Assembly (NCBI GenBank): GCA_964384965.1
Contig: CAYLLR010000011.1
Span: 1-19,828 of the forward strand
Length of the DNA: 19,828 nucleotides
Direction of reading: 5' to 3'
Source: GW2011-AR1 sp964384965
GTDB lineage: Archaea > Nanobdellota > Nanobdellia > Pacearchaeales > GW2011-AR1
Shown here in pieces: positions 7,595 through 14,951 of this stretch. How positions within the stretch are numbered: the first letter of the stretch is position 1; every line of letters starts with the position of its first letter. The notes below the pieces were generated by a model. The model made no database searches and had not been told where the DNA came from. It was given only the letters and a program-made list of their open reading frames with translations. A program made the position numbers and the translations under genes.

Positions 7595-7616
7595 TTTTTA
7601 AATCTTCTTAAGATTT
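7595..7616 (-). promoter_or_regulatory. TATA box overlapped by a hairpin/palindrome
   Basis: TTTTTAAA (7595-7602) is centred about 25 nt from the minus-strand ATG at 7573. It overlaps the perfect 7-bp inverted repeat AAATCTT-CTT-AAGATTT (7600-7616), which sits where a transcription regulator could block the promoter. The operator role is inference. Confidence 0.4.
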
Positions 7617-7761
7617 GAAAGCAAGAATGTTTTTGAAATTGGATCTTTTTTAAATTTCTTCCACATATGTACAAGAAGTGAAACTTATTAACAAATTTTT
7701 TACATTTTTAGATAATTTAATTTTTAGAATCTTTATTATCTTAAAAATTGTTCAAAATTAA

Positions 7762-7767
7762 TATAAA
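7762..7767 (+). promoter_or_regulatory. TATA box of nreA
   Basis: TATAAA is centred 24-25 nt before the second ATG (7789) and 21-22 nt before the first (7786). The usual spacing in this window favours transcription, and leaderless translation, from 7789. Confidence 0.5.
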
Positions 7768-7785
7768 CTTAATTCTCTTTGTTTT

Positions 7786-8988
7786 ATGATGGATTTAAAA
7801 TTTGAAACCGTGAATAAAATTGGAAAATTTAGAATGAAAAATCAGGAGATTGGAAAGATTTCTAAATTTGAAGGAATTTCTCCCCCAAGTATTTTTATAG
7901 GTTCACATTTAAAATACCCCTTTGTCAACGTCGGAATTTTATCACCTATTGAAAAAGTAGAAGATGCTAAAATTTTTGACAATCCCGAAGATTGGGCAAA
8001 AAAAAATTTTTCAATTAAGGATGTTTTGAATCTAAGGGAAAATTTATTGAACTCAAAATTTAAATCAAATGTTTTTGACGCAAGACTAAACAAAAAATTT
8101 ATAGAAATTGCAAAGGATATCGCACTTTCTTCATCTCCGGTGGATATTGAAATAGAATTAAAAAATAGGGTTGATTCTCGGAGAGGGTTGGATAAAATTC
8201 TCACTCCCCATGGGATGAGAGCAGATTTAAAAAACGCTAAAATAATAAGTAATGTAAAAATTGATAAAAAAGTAGATAGAGTTTTGAATGACGAAATAAA
8301 AACCAACGAAGGAATTGACTATCTTTATAATTCGGGAATAAATGAATATAATCTTTCAAAAATTTTAAGTGTGGGTGTGATGGGTCTAAAAAAAGATAAA
8401 AAAATGGTTCCGACAAGATGGAGTATCACCGCGACGGACGACCTTATCGGAAAAAATCTCTTAAAAAAGATAAGAGAATATAAATGGTTAGAAAATTACC
8501 AATTATTTGTTGGAGAATTCTTAGGAAACCAATATTTAATTTTGATGTTCCCAAATATTTGGAGTTATGAACTTTTTGAATTGTATTATCCAGGTTCAAG
8601 TTGGAATCCGGGGAAAGAAATGAAGGCTTCAACAGACTCGGAGGATTTTAAAGGAAGAACAAAATATGCTTCAAATTGTGGCGGAGGATATTATGCGACA
8701 AGACTTCCAATTCTGGAATATCTAAATTCCATCAAAAGACAAGCGGGTGTTTTAGCCATTCGTCTGGAAACTCCCAGCTATTGGGCTTCTCTCGGAGTAT
8801 GGGTGGTTAGAGAAAGTGTCCGAAAATCTTTAAAAGATTTTTTTAGTTTTGATTCTAATGAAGAACTTTTAAAAAATTCTAAAAAAATTTCTTTAGAAAA
8901 ATTTAGATTTAATCCCGATTTAATTTTTAAGAGAAGTAAGTTGATTAAGTTGTATGGGACTCAAAAAAATCTTAATGAGTGGTTTTAA
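7786..8988 (+). CDS. nreA: DNA repair protein NreA with C-terminal PIP box
   Basis: A 400-aa protein of the archaeal Nre family. Recognisable blocks are FVNVGILSP (about 46-54), ALSSSPVDIEIELKNR (about 113-128), the invariant VPTRWSITATDD (about 208-219), SWNPG, the glycine-rich NCGGGYYATRLPILEYL (about 303-319) and the RQAGVLAIR and GVWVVRESVR stretches. Nre proteins act in repair of DNA damage such as crosslinks and bind the sliding clamp. The last eight residues, QKNLNEWF (393-400), match the Q-x-x-h-x-x-a-a PCNA-interacting motif. ATGATG offers two starts three bases apart; the TATA spacing favours 7789, one residue shorter. RadB and topoisomerase I are neighbours, making this a genome-maintenance region. 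The biochemical activity of the family is not well settled. Confidence 0.92.
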   Translation: MMDLKFETVNKIGKFRMKNQEIGKISKFEGISPPSIFIGSHLKYPFVNVGILSPIEKVEDAKIFDNPEDWAKKNFSIKDVLNLRENLLNSKFKSNVFDARLNKKFIEIAKDIALSSSPVDIEIELKNRVDSRRGLDKILTPHGMRADLKNAKIISNVKIDKKVDRVLNDEIKTNEGIDYLYNSGINEYNLSKILSVGVMGLKKDKKMVPTRWSITATDDLIGKNLLKKIREYKWLENYQLFVGEFLGNQYLILMFPNIWSYELFELYYPGSSWNPGKEMKASTDSEDFKGRTKYASNCGGGYYATRLPILEYLNSIKRQAGVLAIRLETPSYWASLGVWVVRESVRKSLKDFFSFDSNEELLKNSKKISLEKFRFNPDLIFKRSKLIKLYGTQKNLNEWF

Positions 8989-8996
8989 TTTTCTTG

Positions 8997-9011
8997 TGTT
9001 GCTTCGCAACA
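8997..9011 (+). terminator. Short GC-containing hairpin after nreA
   Basis: TGTTGC-TTC-GCAACA forms a perfect 6-bp stem, 8 nt after the nreA stop codon. It may mark the 3' end of the nreA transcript. No strong U-tract follows, so the role is uncertain. Confidence 0.35.
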
Positions 9012-9165
9012 TCTCTCAAACTCATAAATCGGACTAAACGAATCCCTCAACCGGTAAAAAGACTCTTTAAAAAAAATTCACACATAGCAAATTTTTAATT
9101 TAGAAATATCATTCTTGTTTAATCATAAACCAAATTAATTATTTTATAAATATTTGCTTAAATTG

Positions 9166-9203
9166 CCCTCTAAAAGTGAATAATTATTCTTTAACAAAGA
9201 GGG
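9166..9203 (-). terminator. Hairpin immediately after topA stop
   Basis: Beginning 2 nt beyond the topA stop codon, CCCTCT and AGAGGG (9166-9171 and 9198-9203) can pair. The enclosed 26 nt contain a perfect 12-nt palindrome, GAATAATTATTC (9178-9189). This makes a compact 38-nt structured 3' end on the topA mRNA. A TATA-like TTTTATAAATA at 9142-9152 lies beyond it, between the two convergent genes. Confidence 0.4.
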
Positions 9204-9205
9204 TC

Positions 9206-11641
9206 TTAGAGATTTTCTTTTTTCTTTTTTTCTTCTAACCTTTTCCGATAGTTTTCCATTCTTTCTTTATTTGTTTCACATTCAGTATTAAAACAAAAAA
9301 CCCAAGGTCTTTTTCCTTTTTGAAGGGTCATTAAAAGGGGAAAACCACATTTTTCACAATTCTTTTCTGTCCGATTTATTTTCCCATATGGAGGAAGTGA
9401 ATAAGTATTTTTACATTCAGGATAACCTGAACACGCAACAAAAAACTTTCTATTTTTTGGAGAATAAGTTATTCTTAATGCATTTTTTTTACAAATTGGA
9501 CAAAGATTCAATTTATTTTCTTCTCTTTCCATTTGAATCTGCTTCTCCTGAGCATCTATTAATTCCTTACCAATTAAATTTCCTTTTTTCTCAAATTCTT
9601 TCGAAATTTTTACTATTGATTCTTTTGCCTTATTAAGAATTTTTTCCTCTTTCTCAAACAACTCTGGACCAGTTTTTTCACTTGTTTGAACTATTTCGTC
9701 CATTTCGTCCTGTAATTGTTTTGTCAAATTTTCATCAATTATTATGGGAGAATATTTTTCTAAAGTATTGATAAGAGAAAGCCCAAGAGGCGTCACCTTA
9801 ATAGATTTATCTCTTATATACCCTCGGTCATAAAGCGTCTCGAGAATTGCGGCTCTTGTTGCTTTCGTCCCCAGATTCCTTTTTTCAAGTTCCGAAATTA
9901 TTGAAGCCTGTGAATATCTTTTTGGAGGTTGCGTTTCTTTTTCTTCTATTCTTTTTTTTAAGATAATTCTCTCTCCTTCAATATCGGGAATTTCTTTTTC
10001 CTTTGACTTTACAGGATAAAATTCCATCCAAGATTTTTTCCTAATATGTAATCCTGATGTTGAAAAAGTGAAGTCCTCAATTTTTGTGGAGATTCTTTTT
10101 CTATCAATTATCGCATCATCACAAAAAAGTGCAAGAAATCTTTTTACAATTAAATCGTAAATCTTTTCTTCATTCCCCGAAAGTATTTGCTTATTTCCCG
10201 TCGGGTAAATTGAAGGGTGAGCAGGGTCGTTCTTTTTCCCTTCAAGAGGTTTTTCTTTCGTAATGAGTTTTGAAACTTTATACCTTATTTTTAAAATTTC
10301 TAAAATTGATTTATAATCTACAGAATCAGGAAGTTTTTGCGAAGAAGTCCTCGGATAAGAGATTAATCCTGCAAGATAAAGAGATTGGGCAATTTTTAGA
10401 GTATTGGAAGGACTCAACCCATATAATTTATAACTTTCTGTTTGTAAACTTGTCAAATCAAAAGGAACATTCGGAGGTATTCTCTGTTCACTTTTTTTCG
10501 TTTTGAGAATTATCCTCTTACCTTCCAAATTTTCAATTTTTTCTAACTCTTTTTTATCAAAAAAATCTTTAGTACACTTTAGTTCTATTTCGGGATTATC
10601 AGTTGTGATAAATAGTTGCCAAAAGGGCTCTTTTTTGAAATTTTTTATTTCTCTTTCTTTTTCTACCATCAATTTTAATGCCGGTCCTTGAATTCTTCCA
10701 ATTGACATAATTTTGAATTTTCCAGTAGTTTTTATTGCATTCATCAAAGCACGAGATAGATTTATTCCATAAAACCAATCTAAATAATGCCTCGATTCTC
10801 CAGCGATTGCTTGACCCCAATTCAGATGAGAAATTTTTTCCTCATAGGATTTTTCTAACTCTGAATTTGTTAATGTTGAAAATTTCATTCTATTTGCATC
10901 TTTTTGATTACAAATTAATTCCACAACATTTTTTCCAATAACTTCCCCCTCTATATCAAAATCTGTTGCAACAGTTATAGAGCCTGCATTTTTTGCAAGT
11001 TTTAACAAAGTATCATAATACCTCTTCGTAAAATCCTTTTTCCTTGCCAAATAGTTTGGAACCCAAGAAATATCAAAAATTGGAACCCCCGACCCTGAAA
11101 CATTTTGCTTTAAAGTGAATAAATGTCCAACTGCACAAGCGACGATAAGTTTTTTCCCTTTCCTATCTACTTCATAATAGGGAACTCCCTTAATTATCTC
11201 CCTTTTTGTCGCCACCCCTAATGCATTGGAAATTTTTAATGCTGCTTGGGGCTTTTCTGTAATTATCAATTCGTAACCATCTTTTTTTAAAAGTATTTTC
11301 GGAACCACATATTTCTCTTCCTTGATTGTTGTAGTTTTTGCTTTTTTTATCGCTTTCTTTTTTCTGTTTTTTTTCCCCTTAGCCTTTCTTTCAAAATTTC
11401 CTTCTTTCTCAATGGTAATTAATTCGGATTTTGATAGGTTATGAGAAATTTTTTCGGTTGTTTTAACAGGCATTTCAATTTTTGGATTATAATCTTTTAC
11501 AATTTTTTCTGTAACATTTTTCAAAATTTCATCTCTGTCTTGAGTTTCTTTCACAATTTTTTCAGTTGTTTTTTTAAAATTTGCATCTGGTCTAAAAAAA
11601 GATTCAGTTGCTCTTTCTTCCCTGGACTTTTTTTTCGGCAT
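9206..11641 (-). CDS. topA: DNA topoisomerase I (type IA), with repeat-bearing basic N-terminal tail
   Basis: An 811-aa type IA topoisomerase, which relaxes negative supercoils through a covalent 5'-phosphotyrosine link. The TOPRIM domain begins near residue 122 (ELIITEKPQA, with E129) and has ATDFDIEGE at 225-233, where D227/D229 bind Mg. The catalytic tyrosine is Y429 in LISYPRTSS. The C-terminus has two four-cysteine zinc ribbons (C714, C717, C737, C743 and C762, C765, C783, C788), then a Lys/Glu-rich end. The first 120 residues are an added lysine-rich tail with three 18-residue repeats, each carrying a TEKI motif (26, 44, 62). No helicase domain is fused, so this is not reverse gyrase. 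TATAATAA (11670-11677) would give a very short leader. There is a 68-bp gap after the phosphoesterase operon. Confidence 0.93.
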   Translation of the reverse strand: MPKKKSREERATESFFRPDANFKKTTEKIVKETQDRDEILKNVTEKIVKDYNPKIEMPVKTTEKISHNLSKSELITIEKEGNFERKAKGKKNRKKKAIKKAKTTTIKEEKYVVPKILLKKDGYELIITEKPQAALKISNALGVATKREIIKGVPYYEVDRKGKKLIVACAVGHLFTLKQNVSGSGVPIFDISWVPNYLARKKDFTKRYYDTLLKLAKNAGSITVATDFDIEGEVIGKNVVELICNQKDANRMKFSTLTNSELEKSYEEKISHLNWGQAIAGESRHYLDWFYGINLSRALMNAIKTTGKFKIMSIGRIQGPALKLMVEKEREIKNFKKEPFWQLFITTDNPEIELKCTKDFFDKKELEKIENLEGKRIILKTKKSEQRIPPNVPFDLTSLQTESYKLYGLSPSNTLKIAQSLYLAGLISYPRTSSQKLPDSVDYKSILEILKIRYKVSKLITKEKPLEGKKNDPAHPSIYPTGNKQILSGNEEKIYDLIVKRFLALFCDDAIIDRKRISTKIEDFTFSTSGLHIRKKSWMEFYPVKSKEKEIPDIEGERIILKKRIEEKETQPPKRYSQASIISELEKRNLGTKATRAAILETLYDRGYIRDKSIKVTPLGLSLINTLEKYSPIIIDENLTKQLQDEMDEIVQTSEKTGPELFEKEEKILNKAKESIVKISKEFEKKGNLIGKELIDAQEKQIQMEREENKLNLCPICKKNALRITYSPKNRKFFVACSGYPECKNTYSLPPYGKINRTEKNCEKCGFPLLMTLQKGKRPWVFCFNTECETNKERMENYRKRLEEKKKKENL

Positions 11642-11709
11642 TTTTCTATTACATATTACGAGTAAAGAGTATAATAATCCTTTTAAATTGTTTTTGATTT
11701 TTCAATTTC

Positions 11710-12300
11710 CTAAATCTCAAAAATTGTGGGGGTTCTTGAAACATTCATGACTGTTGTGCCATATATCTTTTCAACTAATCCTCCTCCTTCATGCATATGG
11801 CCACAAATCAAAATATTCGGAGAAAATTTTTTAATTGCTTTTTTTATTCCCTCTGAACCGGGAAGACCAATCAATTCAATTTTGCTTCCAGCCGGAGGAG
11901 AGTGAGTAATCATTATTTTCTTCTTCAAATTTTTTATTTTTTCGTGAGCACTTTTTAGTTCCCCATATATTTTTTTTGAATCTTCCTCAAAACCCCAATC
12001 AACCGTTCCTGAACCAAAAAAACCAACCCCCTTTTTTTTAAAATGTTTTTTGTGAATACTCCGTAAATTTGGATACATTTTTTCCCAAAGATTTATGGTT
12101 TCTTCCGTTTCATGATTGCTCGGGATGATTAACGTATCTTTTTTTGTAAGCGGTCCAACAAGCCCAGTGGTCTTTTGTTCAAACCATGTCTGGTCCCCCG
12201 CAAGAATCACCAAATCAATATCTTCCTTTTTGATTATTTTTTCAACTTTCTTTACGAGCCCCAAATCTCCGTGAATATCTGAAATTGCCAAAATTTTCAT
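11710..12300 (-). CDS. Calcineurin-like metallophosphoesterase
   Basis: A 196-aa protein with the full metal-ligand set of the metallophosphoesterase fold: D8 and H10 in SDIHGD, D36 in LAGDQ, N62-H63 in SNHE (the usual GNHE with Ser for Gly), H133 in THSPP, and H168/H170 in CGHMHE. It resembles small archaeal phosphoesterases of the YfcE/MJ0936 type that hydrolyse phosphodiesters in vitro. The substrate is unknown. Its ATG overlaps the stop of the upstream regulator gene by 4 bp (ATGA type), so the two are translationally coupled and may work together, for example in nucleotide or DNA-end metabolism; that link is inference. Confidence 0.87.
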   Translation of the reverse strand: MKILAISDIHGDLGLVKKVEKIIKKEDIDLVILAGDQTWFEQKTTGLVGPLTKKDTLIIPSNHETEETINLWEKMYPNLRSIHKKHFKKKGVGFFGSGTVDWGFEEDSKKIYGELKSAHEKIKNLKKKIMITHSPPAGSKIELIGLPGSEGIKKAIKKFSPNILICGHMHEGGGLVEKIYGTTVMNVSRTPTIFEI

Positions 12301-13136
12301 TTTATTAAATTGTTTAATTCTTCCAATCTTTTTTCTGAACCAATTGAAGTATTAAACATTTTTATAAATATTTTTGAAATCCATTCTGTCCATTCTTTGT
12401 CTTTTATGGTATAAAAAATAAATACCTTCTTATCTAATTCCTTTATTTTTCCCGTCGGTTCCCTTATTTCCTTTAATCTCAAAGACACATTATCTATAAC
12501 AAATGCTCTTAAAGGATGCTCACGATGTCTAATTTCAATCAACTCTTTTCCATATTTATAATTTAATGAAATAACTTTTTTAATATTTTCAATTCCATCC
12601 AAATCGACGCGACAAAGAATTTTTATTTTTACACCTTTCTTTATCAAATTTTCTAATATTTTGAAAAGATCAATTTTTCCTTTTTTTAAATTTATCCACG
12701 AAAGATTTCCCGAAAACAATTTCAATTCTTTTTTTGTGGAATTTAAAATTTCTATTAATTCCTTTAAATTTGTAGAGTTTTCGGAAATTTCATCTTCAAC
12801 AATAACTTTTTTACTTTTTTTAGGGACATGTTGAAATATATCAAACGCAGAAAACTCATTTTTCTTTTTTAAATTTAAAATTTCTTCTTCCAATTGTTCT
12901 TGAATTTTTGTGGAACTTATTTTTTCAGGATTAGATAAATAAGCTATTTTTAGTGCCCCCCTGGTTCCTCCTCTAAACGTTTTGAGAGAAATCGTTTTAT
13001 ATTCTTCTTCAATTTGTTTAAGATATCTATCAACAGTCCTCCAATTTTTTTTTAGATAATTTGCAATTTCATTTATGCTTCTTGGCTCAACTGAAACAAA
13101 TTTTTCTATTTTTTGAATTGTTTTATTATCTAACAT
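12297..13136 (-). CDS. Winged-helix regulator with degenerate phospholipase D-like domain
   Basis: A 279-aa protein. Residues about 19-45 (SINEIANYLKKNWRTVDRYL) are a helix-turn-helix, and the GGTRG turn near 56-60 looks like the wing. A charged helical linker follows (72-130). From about 132 the strand KKELKLFSGNLSWI, the helix LENLIKKGVKIKILCRV and EIRHREHPLRAFVIDN give the look of one PLD-type half, as in TrmB-like sensors. The catalytic HxK is not intact (H207-P-L-R), so a binding rather than hydrolytic role is likely. It is the first gene of an operon with a metallophosphoesterase. Its TATA box (13158-13164) is 25 nt upstream. The ligand and target genes are unknown. Confidence 0.75.
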   Translation of the reverse strand: MLDNKTIQKIEKFVSVEPRSINEIANYLKKNWRTVDRYLKQIEEEYKTISLKTFRGGTRGALKIAYLSNPEKISSTKIQEQLEEEILNLKKKNEFSAFDIFQHVPKKSKKVIVEDEISENSTNLKELIEILNSTKKELKLFSGNLSWINLKKGKIDLFKILENLIKKGVKIKILCRVDLDGIENIKKVISLNYKYGKELIEIRHREHPLRAFVIDNVSLRLKEIREPTGKIKELDKKVFIFYTIKDKEWTEWISKIFIKMFNTSIGSEKRLEELNNLIK

Positions 13137-13240
13137 AGCTTAGAATATTTGGGAAGGTATTTAAGGATTTTTATTATGAAGTGTATAGTTGTATTTTTTA
13201 GACAAAAAGTGTCAAGTAATATGCAACTCTTTATTAAGAT
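13137..13240. promoter_or_regulatory. Divergent control region of PLD-like regulator and orphan protein
   Basis: The 104-bp gap holds the minus-strand TATA box TATTTAA (13158-13164) and, for the plus gene, only a weak AT-rich AGTAATAT 19-24 nt before the ATG. GACA-AAAAG-TGTC (13201-13213) is an inverted repeat just upstream of that. AAGTGTCA (13207-13214) and TGTATAGT (13182-13189, inverted as ACTATACA) recur before the winged-helix gene at 14334, which suggests a shared regulator. Confidence 0.4.
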
Positions 13241-13858
13241 ATGAAAAACCAAAAAATAGAAATAGAATTTCCAAAAATAGAAATAAAAAGTTTAAATAAA
13301 TATTCAAAAGAAATATTAAACGAGAAAGCTAAAATTTTGAGTAGATATTCTATTTCTAAGATTTTTCGGAATTATGGAAAAGAAAATAATTTAAAAGTTT
13401 TTTATGAATCTGATGGAAAGATTGGAAAGTATTTTGTGAAATCGGAAGATTTATCTTTTGCAAAAGATTTTAAAATTATAGATTTGGATTTGCCCACAAA
13501 CTCTTTTTACGAAATTCATACCAAAAAAATTTGTTACTTTGATTTTTTTAAAAAAATAGAGGATAAAACAAATTCGAAATTTGATCTTTTTTTTAGGCAT
13601 AATGCATTTTTAAAAGATAATTTTAATATGTTTTTTTATAGAGAATATAAAAAAGAAGAAAAAGACTACCAAATCTATTGGACGGAGATAATTGAAAATT
13701 TAAAAGTGATTCACCCAAAACCCCTGAATCAAATAAAATCTTTTTTTAGGTCCAAGAAATTAAATGAAAATTTATTGGAAAGATTAATTCTTTCAATTAA
13801 AAAAATAAGAAAAGAAAACCCTATTTTGGATGAATCTCATAGGAGGGTTGAACCTTAA
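13241..13858 (+). CDS. Hypothetical orphan protein, 205 aa
   Basis: I do not recognise this protein. It is very rich in Lys, Asn, Ile and Phe, has no signal peptide or membrane helix, and only one cysteine. The first 45 residues are basic, with a repeated EIEFPKIEIK pattern. The middle alternates strands and aromatic residues (KIIDLDLPTNSFYEIH, KICYFDFFKKIE). The C-terminal third is helical (LNENLLERLILSIKKIRKE). It lies next to a possible decayed ORF and a small regulator in the least conserved part of the window. Its promoter is weak by eye. It may be lineage-specific or acquired, and a real gene is likely from its length in this stop-rich DNA. Confidence 0.6.
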   Translation: MKNQKIEIEFPKIEIKSLNKYSKEILNEKAKILSRYSISKIFRNYGKENNLKVFYESDGKIGKYFVKSEDLSFAKDFKIIDLDLPTNSFYEIHTKKICYFDFFKKIEDKTNSKFDLFFRHNAFLKDNFNMFFYREYKKEEKDYQIYWTEIIENLKVIHPKPLNQIKSFFRSKKLNENLLERLILSIKKIRKENPILDESHRRVEP

Positions 13859-14094
13859 AACGAAAAAGGAAATTTATAATTGAAGGAGAAAAATATATTG
13901 GAGAATTTAAACTAAAAAAATTAAACTATTCATGGATTGGGAGGAACTATGAGGAAGGAGGCACCAACGAGAAAAAATTTCGGTATGAATGAGTTGGAAG
14001 AATGAAAAAGAAAGATGAAAGATTTGAAGAAGATTTCATAAAGTTCAAAAAAGAAACACAAATTGAAATCAATGTTTGTGACAAAGAAACTTAG
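13852..14094 (+). pseudogene. Possible decayed ORF with internal TGA
   Basis: In one frame, 46 sense codons run from 13852 to a TGA at 13990-13992, and after it 33 more to TAG at 14092-14094. The peptide looks protein-like throughout (EGEKYIGEFKLKKLNYSWIG, then a KKKDERFEEDFIKFKKE helix). There is no good start codon at the beginning. I read it as a remnant of a small gene, possibly an extension of the neighbouring orphan's locus. It could also be chance open sequence in A-rich DNA. Confidence 0.3.
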
Positions 14095-14245
14095 GGAAAT
14101 CAAAATTATATAAATTATTTTTATTCCCTTAAAAAGAAGATTCTAATCTTTATTCTCCAAAATAGGAATATAAATAAAGATGGGATTGACTTAGAGTTTC
14201 TGAGGAAATAAGTGTTAATTCCTCTTTTTAGGAATTTTTAAGAAG
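14095..14245. other. Intergenic stretch without recognised gene
   Basis: AT-rich, with a TATA-like ATTATATAAATTATT near 14105-14119 and an AATTCC/GGAATT inverted repeat near 14217-14236. I see no convincing ORF or RNA gene. Together with the decayed ORF and the operator region it makes up the 475-bp gap before the winged-helix gene. Confidence 0.4.
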
Positions 14246-14312
14246 TGTCACTATTTGTTCGACATGACAATTACAAAATATTTATAAGGAAGGGGTTGTC
14301 ATAAAATATATA
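14246..14312 (+). promoter_or_regulatory. Promoter and candidate operators of winged-helix gene
   Basis: TATA sequence AAATATATA (14304-14312) is centred about 26 nt before the ATG at 14334. Three TGTC/GACA half-sites precede it: TGTCA at 14246-14250, TGACAA at 14265-14270 and TTGTCA at 14296-14301. The last touches the TATA box at the BRE position, and TGACAA with TTGTCA form a 6-bp inverted repeat. Autoregulation by the encoded protein is a reasonable guess. Confidence 0.45.
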
Positions 14313-14333
14313 TTAAACTATACAAGTCCAAAA

Positions 14334-14600
14334 ATGGAAGATAATTTTGATATCTTTTTTAGACGAAAACCAGCTTTAATGTTGGTATCTTTAAAAAAGA
14401 ATACGCGGATAAGGTATGGAAGTATTTTGGCTAAAGAAGTAGATTGTACTTATAGCCACGCGGTGAAAATACTGCAAACGTTGGAAAGTTTGAAATTAGT
14501 TGAGTTTGATAAAAAAGGAAGAATCAAACTAATCAAACTAACTCCAAAAGGAAAACAAGTTGCAGATGCGATTGAGAATATACAAGTTCTAGTCAAATGA
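14334..14600 (+). CDS. Small winged-helix transcriptional regulator
   Basis: An 88-aa single-domain protein. KPALMLVSLKKN starts helix 1, IRYGSILAKEVDCTYSHAVKILQTLESLKLVEF is the helix-turn-helix with its recognition helix, and DKKGRIKLIKLTPKGKQVADAI is the beta wing and last helix. This is the MarR/PadR-like winged-helix pattern common among small archaeal regulators. No ligand-binding domain is present. The gene stands alone with a good leaderless promoter and TGTC/GACA half-sites that overlap it, fitting autoregulation. The same half-sites lie in front of the orphan gene at 13241, a possible second target. Confidence 0.8.
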   Translation: MEDNFDIFFRRKPALMLVSLKKNTRIRYGSILAKEVDCTYSHAVKILQTLESLKLVEFDKKGRIKLIKLTPKGKQVADAIENIQVLVK

Positions 14601-14603
14601 ACC

Positions 14604-14624
14604 GGATAGAGGTGATTACTATCC
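14604..14624 (+). terminator. Hairpin after winged-helix gene
   Basis: GGATAG (14604-14609) and CTATCC (14619-14624) pair perfectly across a 9-nt loop, starting 3 nt after the TGA stop. It may end or protect the regulator transcript. The rest of the 219-bp gap up to the tRNA shows no gene. Confidence 0.35.
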
Positions 14625-14785
14625 AACTTTGAATGAAAAGATAGTGGTTAGCATGAAATTTATTCTTTAATAACTTTGGATAATCTTTCTGTTCTTTCCC
14701 CAACACTTCAAAAAGGTTAAATTATTTTCATGAGAATCTTTTATCTCAAAATTAATAAATTTTAAAAATTTTTTCATTAACAAGA

Positions 14786-14793
14786 TTTTTAAA
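14786..14793 (+). promoter_or_regulatory. TATA box of tRNA-Lys gene
   Basis: TTTTTAAA is centred about 30 nt before the first base of the mature tRNA, leaving a 5' leader of a few nucleotides for RNase P. Confidence 0.5.
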
Positions 14794-14819
14794 CAATTTA
14801 TTTCTTTAACTTTTATGGT

Positions 14820-14936
14820 GGCTCCGTAGCTCAGCCTGGTCAGAGCACTAGACTCTTAGGCGAAATAAATTTCACGCTTATTACAAAACATCGCGAAGAA
14901 ATCTAGGTGTCGAGGGTTCAAATCCCTCCGGGGCCA
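14820..14936 (+). tRNA. tRNA-Lys(CUU), with intron
   Basis: The cloverleaf can be drawn by hand. Acceptor GGCTCCG (14820-14826) pairs with CGGGGCC (14929-14935) with one G-U, and the discriminator is A14936. D-stem GCTC/GAGC is at 14829-14832 and 14843-14846, with AGCCTGGTCA as its loop. The anticodon stem is CTAGA (14848-14852) with TCTAG (14902-14906). The T-arm is GAGGG-TTCAAAT-CCCTC (14912-14928). After removal of a 42-nt intron the anticodon loop is CTCTTAA, giving anticodon CTT, which reads the Lys codon AAG. CCA is not encoded. An identical copy of the last 19 nt plus 14 nt of 3' flank lies 100 nt downstream. Confidence 0.93.
14859..14900 (+). other. tRNA intron after position 37
   Basis: Forty-two nt interrupt the anticodon loop at the standard archaeal site between positions 37 and 38 (boundaries uncertain by 1 nt). 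TCTT (14854-14857) pairs with AAGA (14896-14899) as the 4-bp central helix of a bulge-helix-bulge, the substrate of the splicing endonuclease. The bulges are slightly irregular (AGG on one side, AA on the other), so this is a relaxed motif. The intron has an internal GCGAAAT/ATTTCaCGC hairpin. Confidence 0.8.
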
Positions 14937-14950
14937 TATTAATTTGATTT
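14918..14950 (+). repeat. Direct repeat copy 1: tRNA-Lys 3' end plus flank
   Basis: Thirty-three nt identical to 15018-15050. The first 19 nt are the end of the T-arm, the acceptor strand and the discriminator of tRNA-Lys; the other 14 are TATTAATTTGATTT downstream. The copies are exactly 100 nt apart. Confidence 0.95.
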
Positions 14951-14951
14951 G

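Noticed and set aside
7842..8306. Minus-strand ORF of 154 aa inside nreA
   Set aside because: Antisense shadow of strongly conserved NreA sequence; the Ser/Phe/Leu-rich product is typical of complementing Lys/Glu-rich codons.
9039..9048. CGAATCCCTC resembling a tRNA T-arm after nreA
   Set aside because: No matching T-stem 5' strand, acceptor or anticodon arm lies around it.
11575..11620. TESFF near the TopA N-terminus as a PCNA-binding motif
   Set aside because: It lacks the glutamine and the hydrophobic residue at the required spacing.
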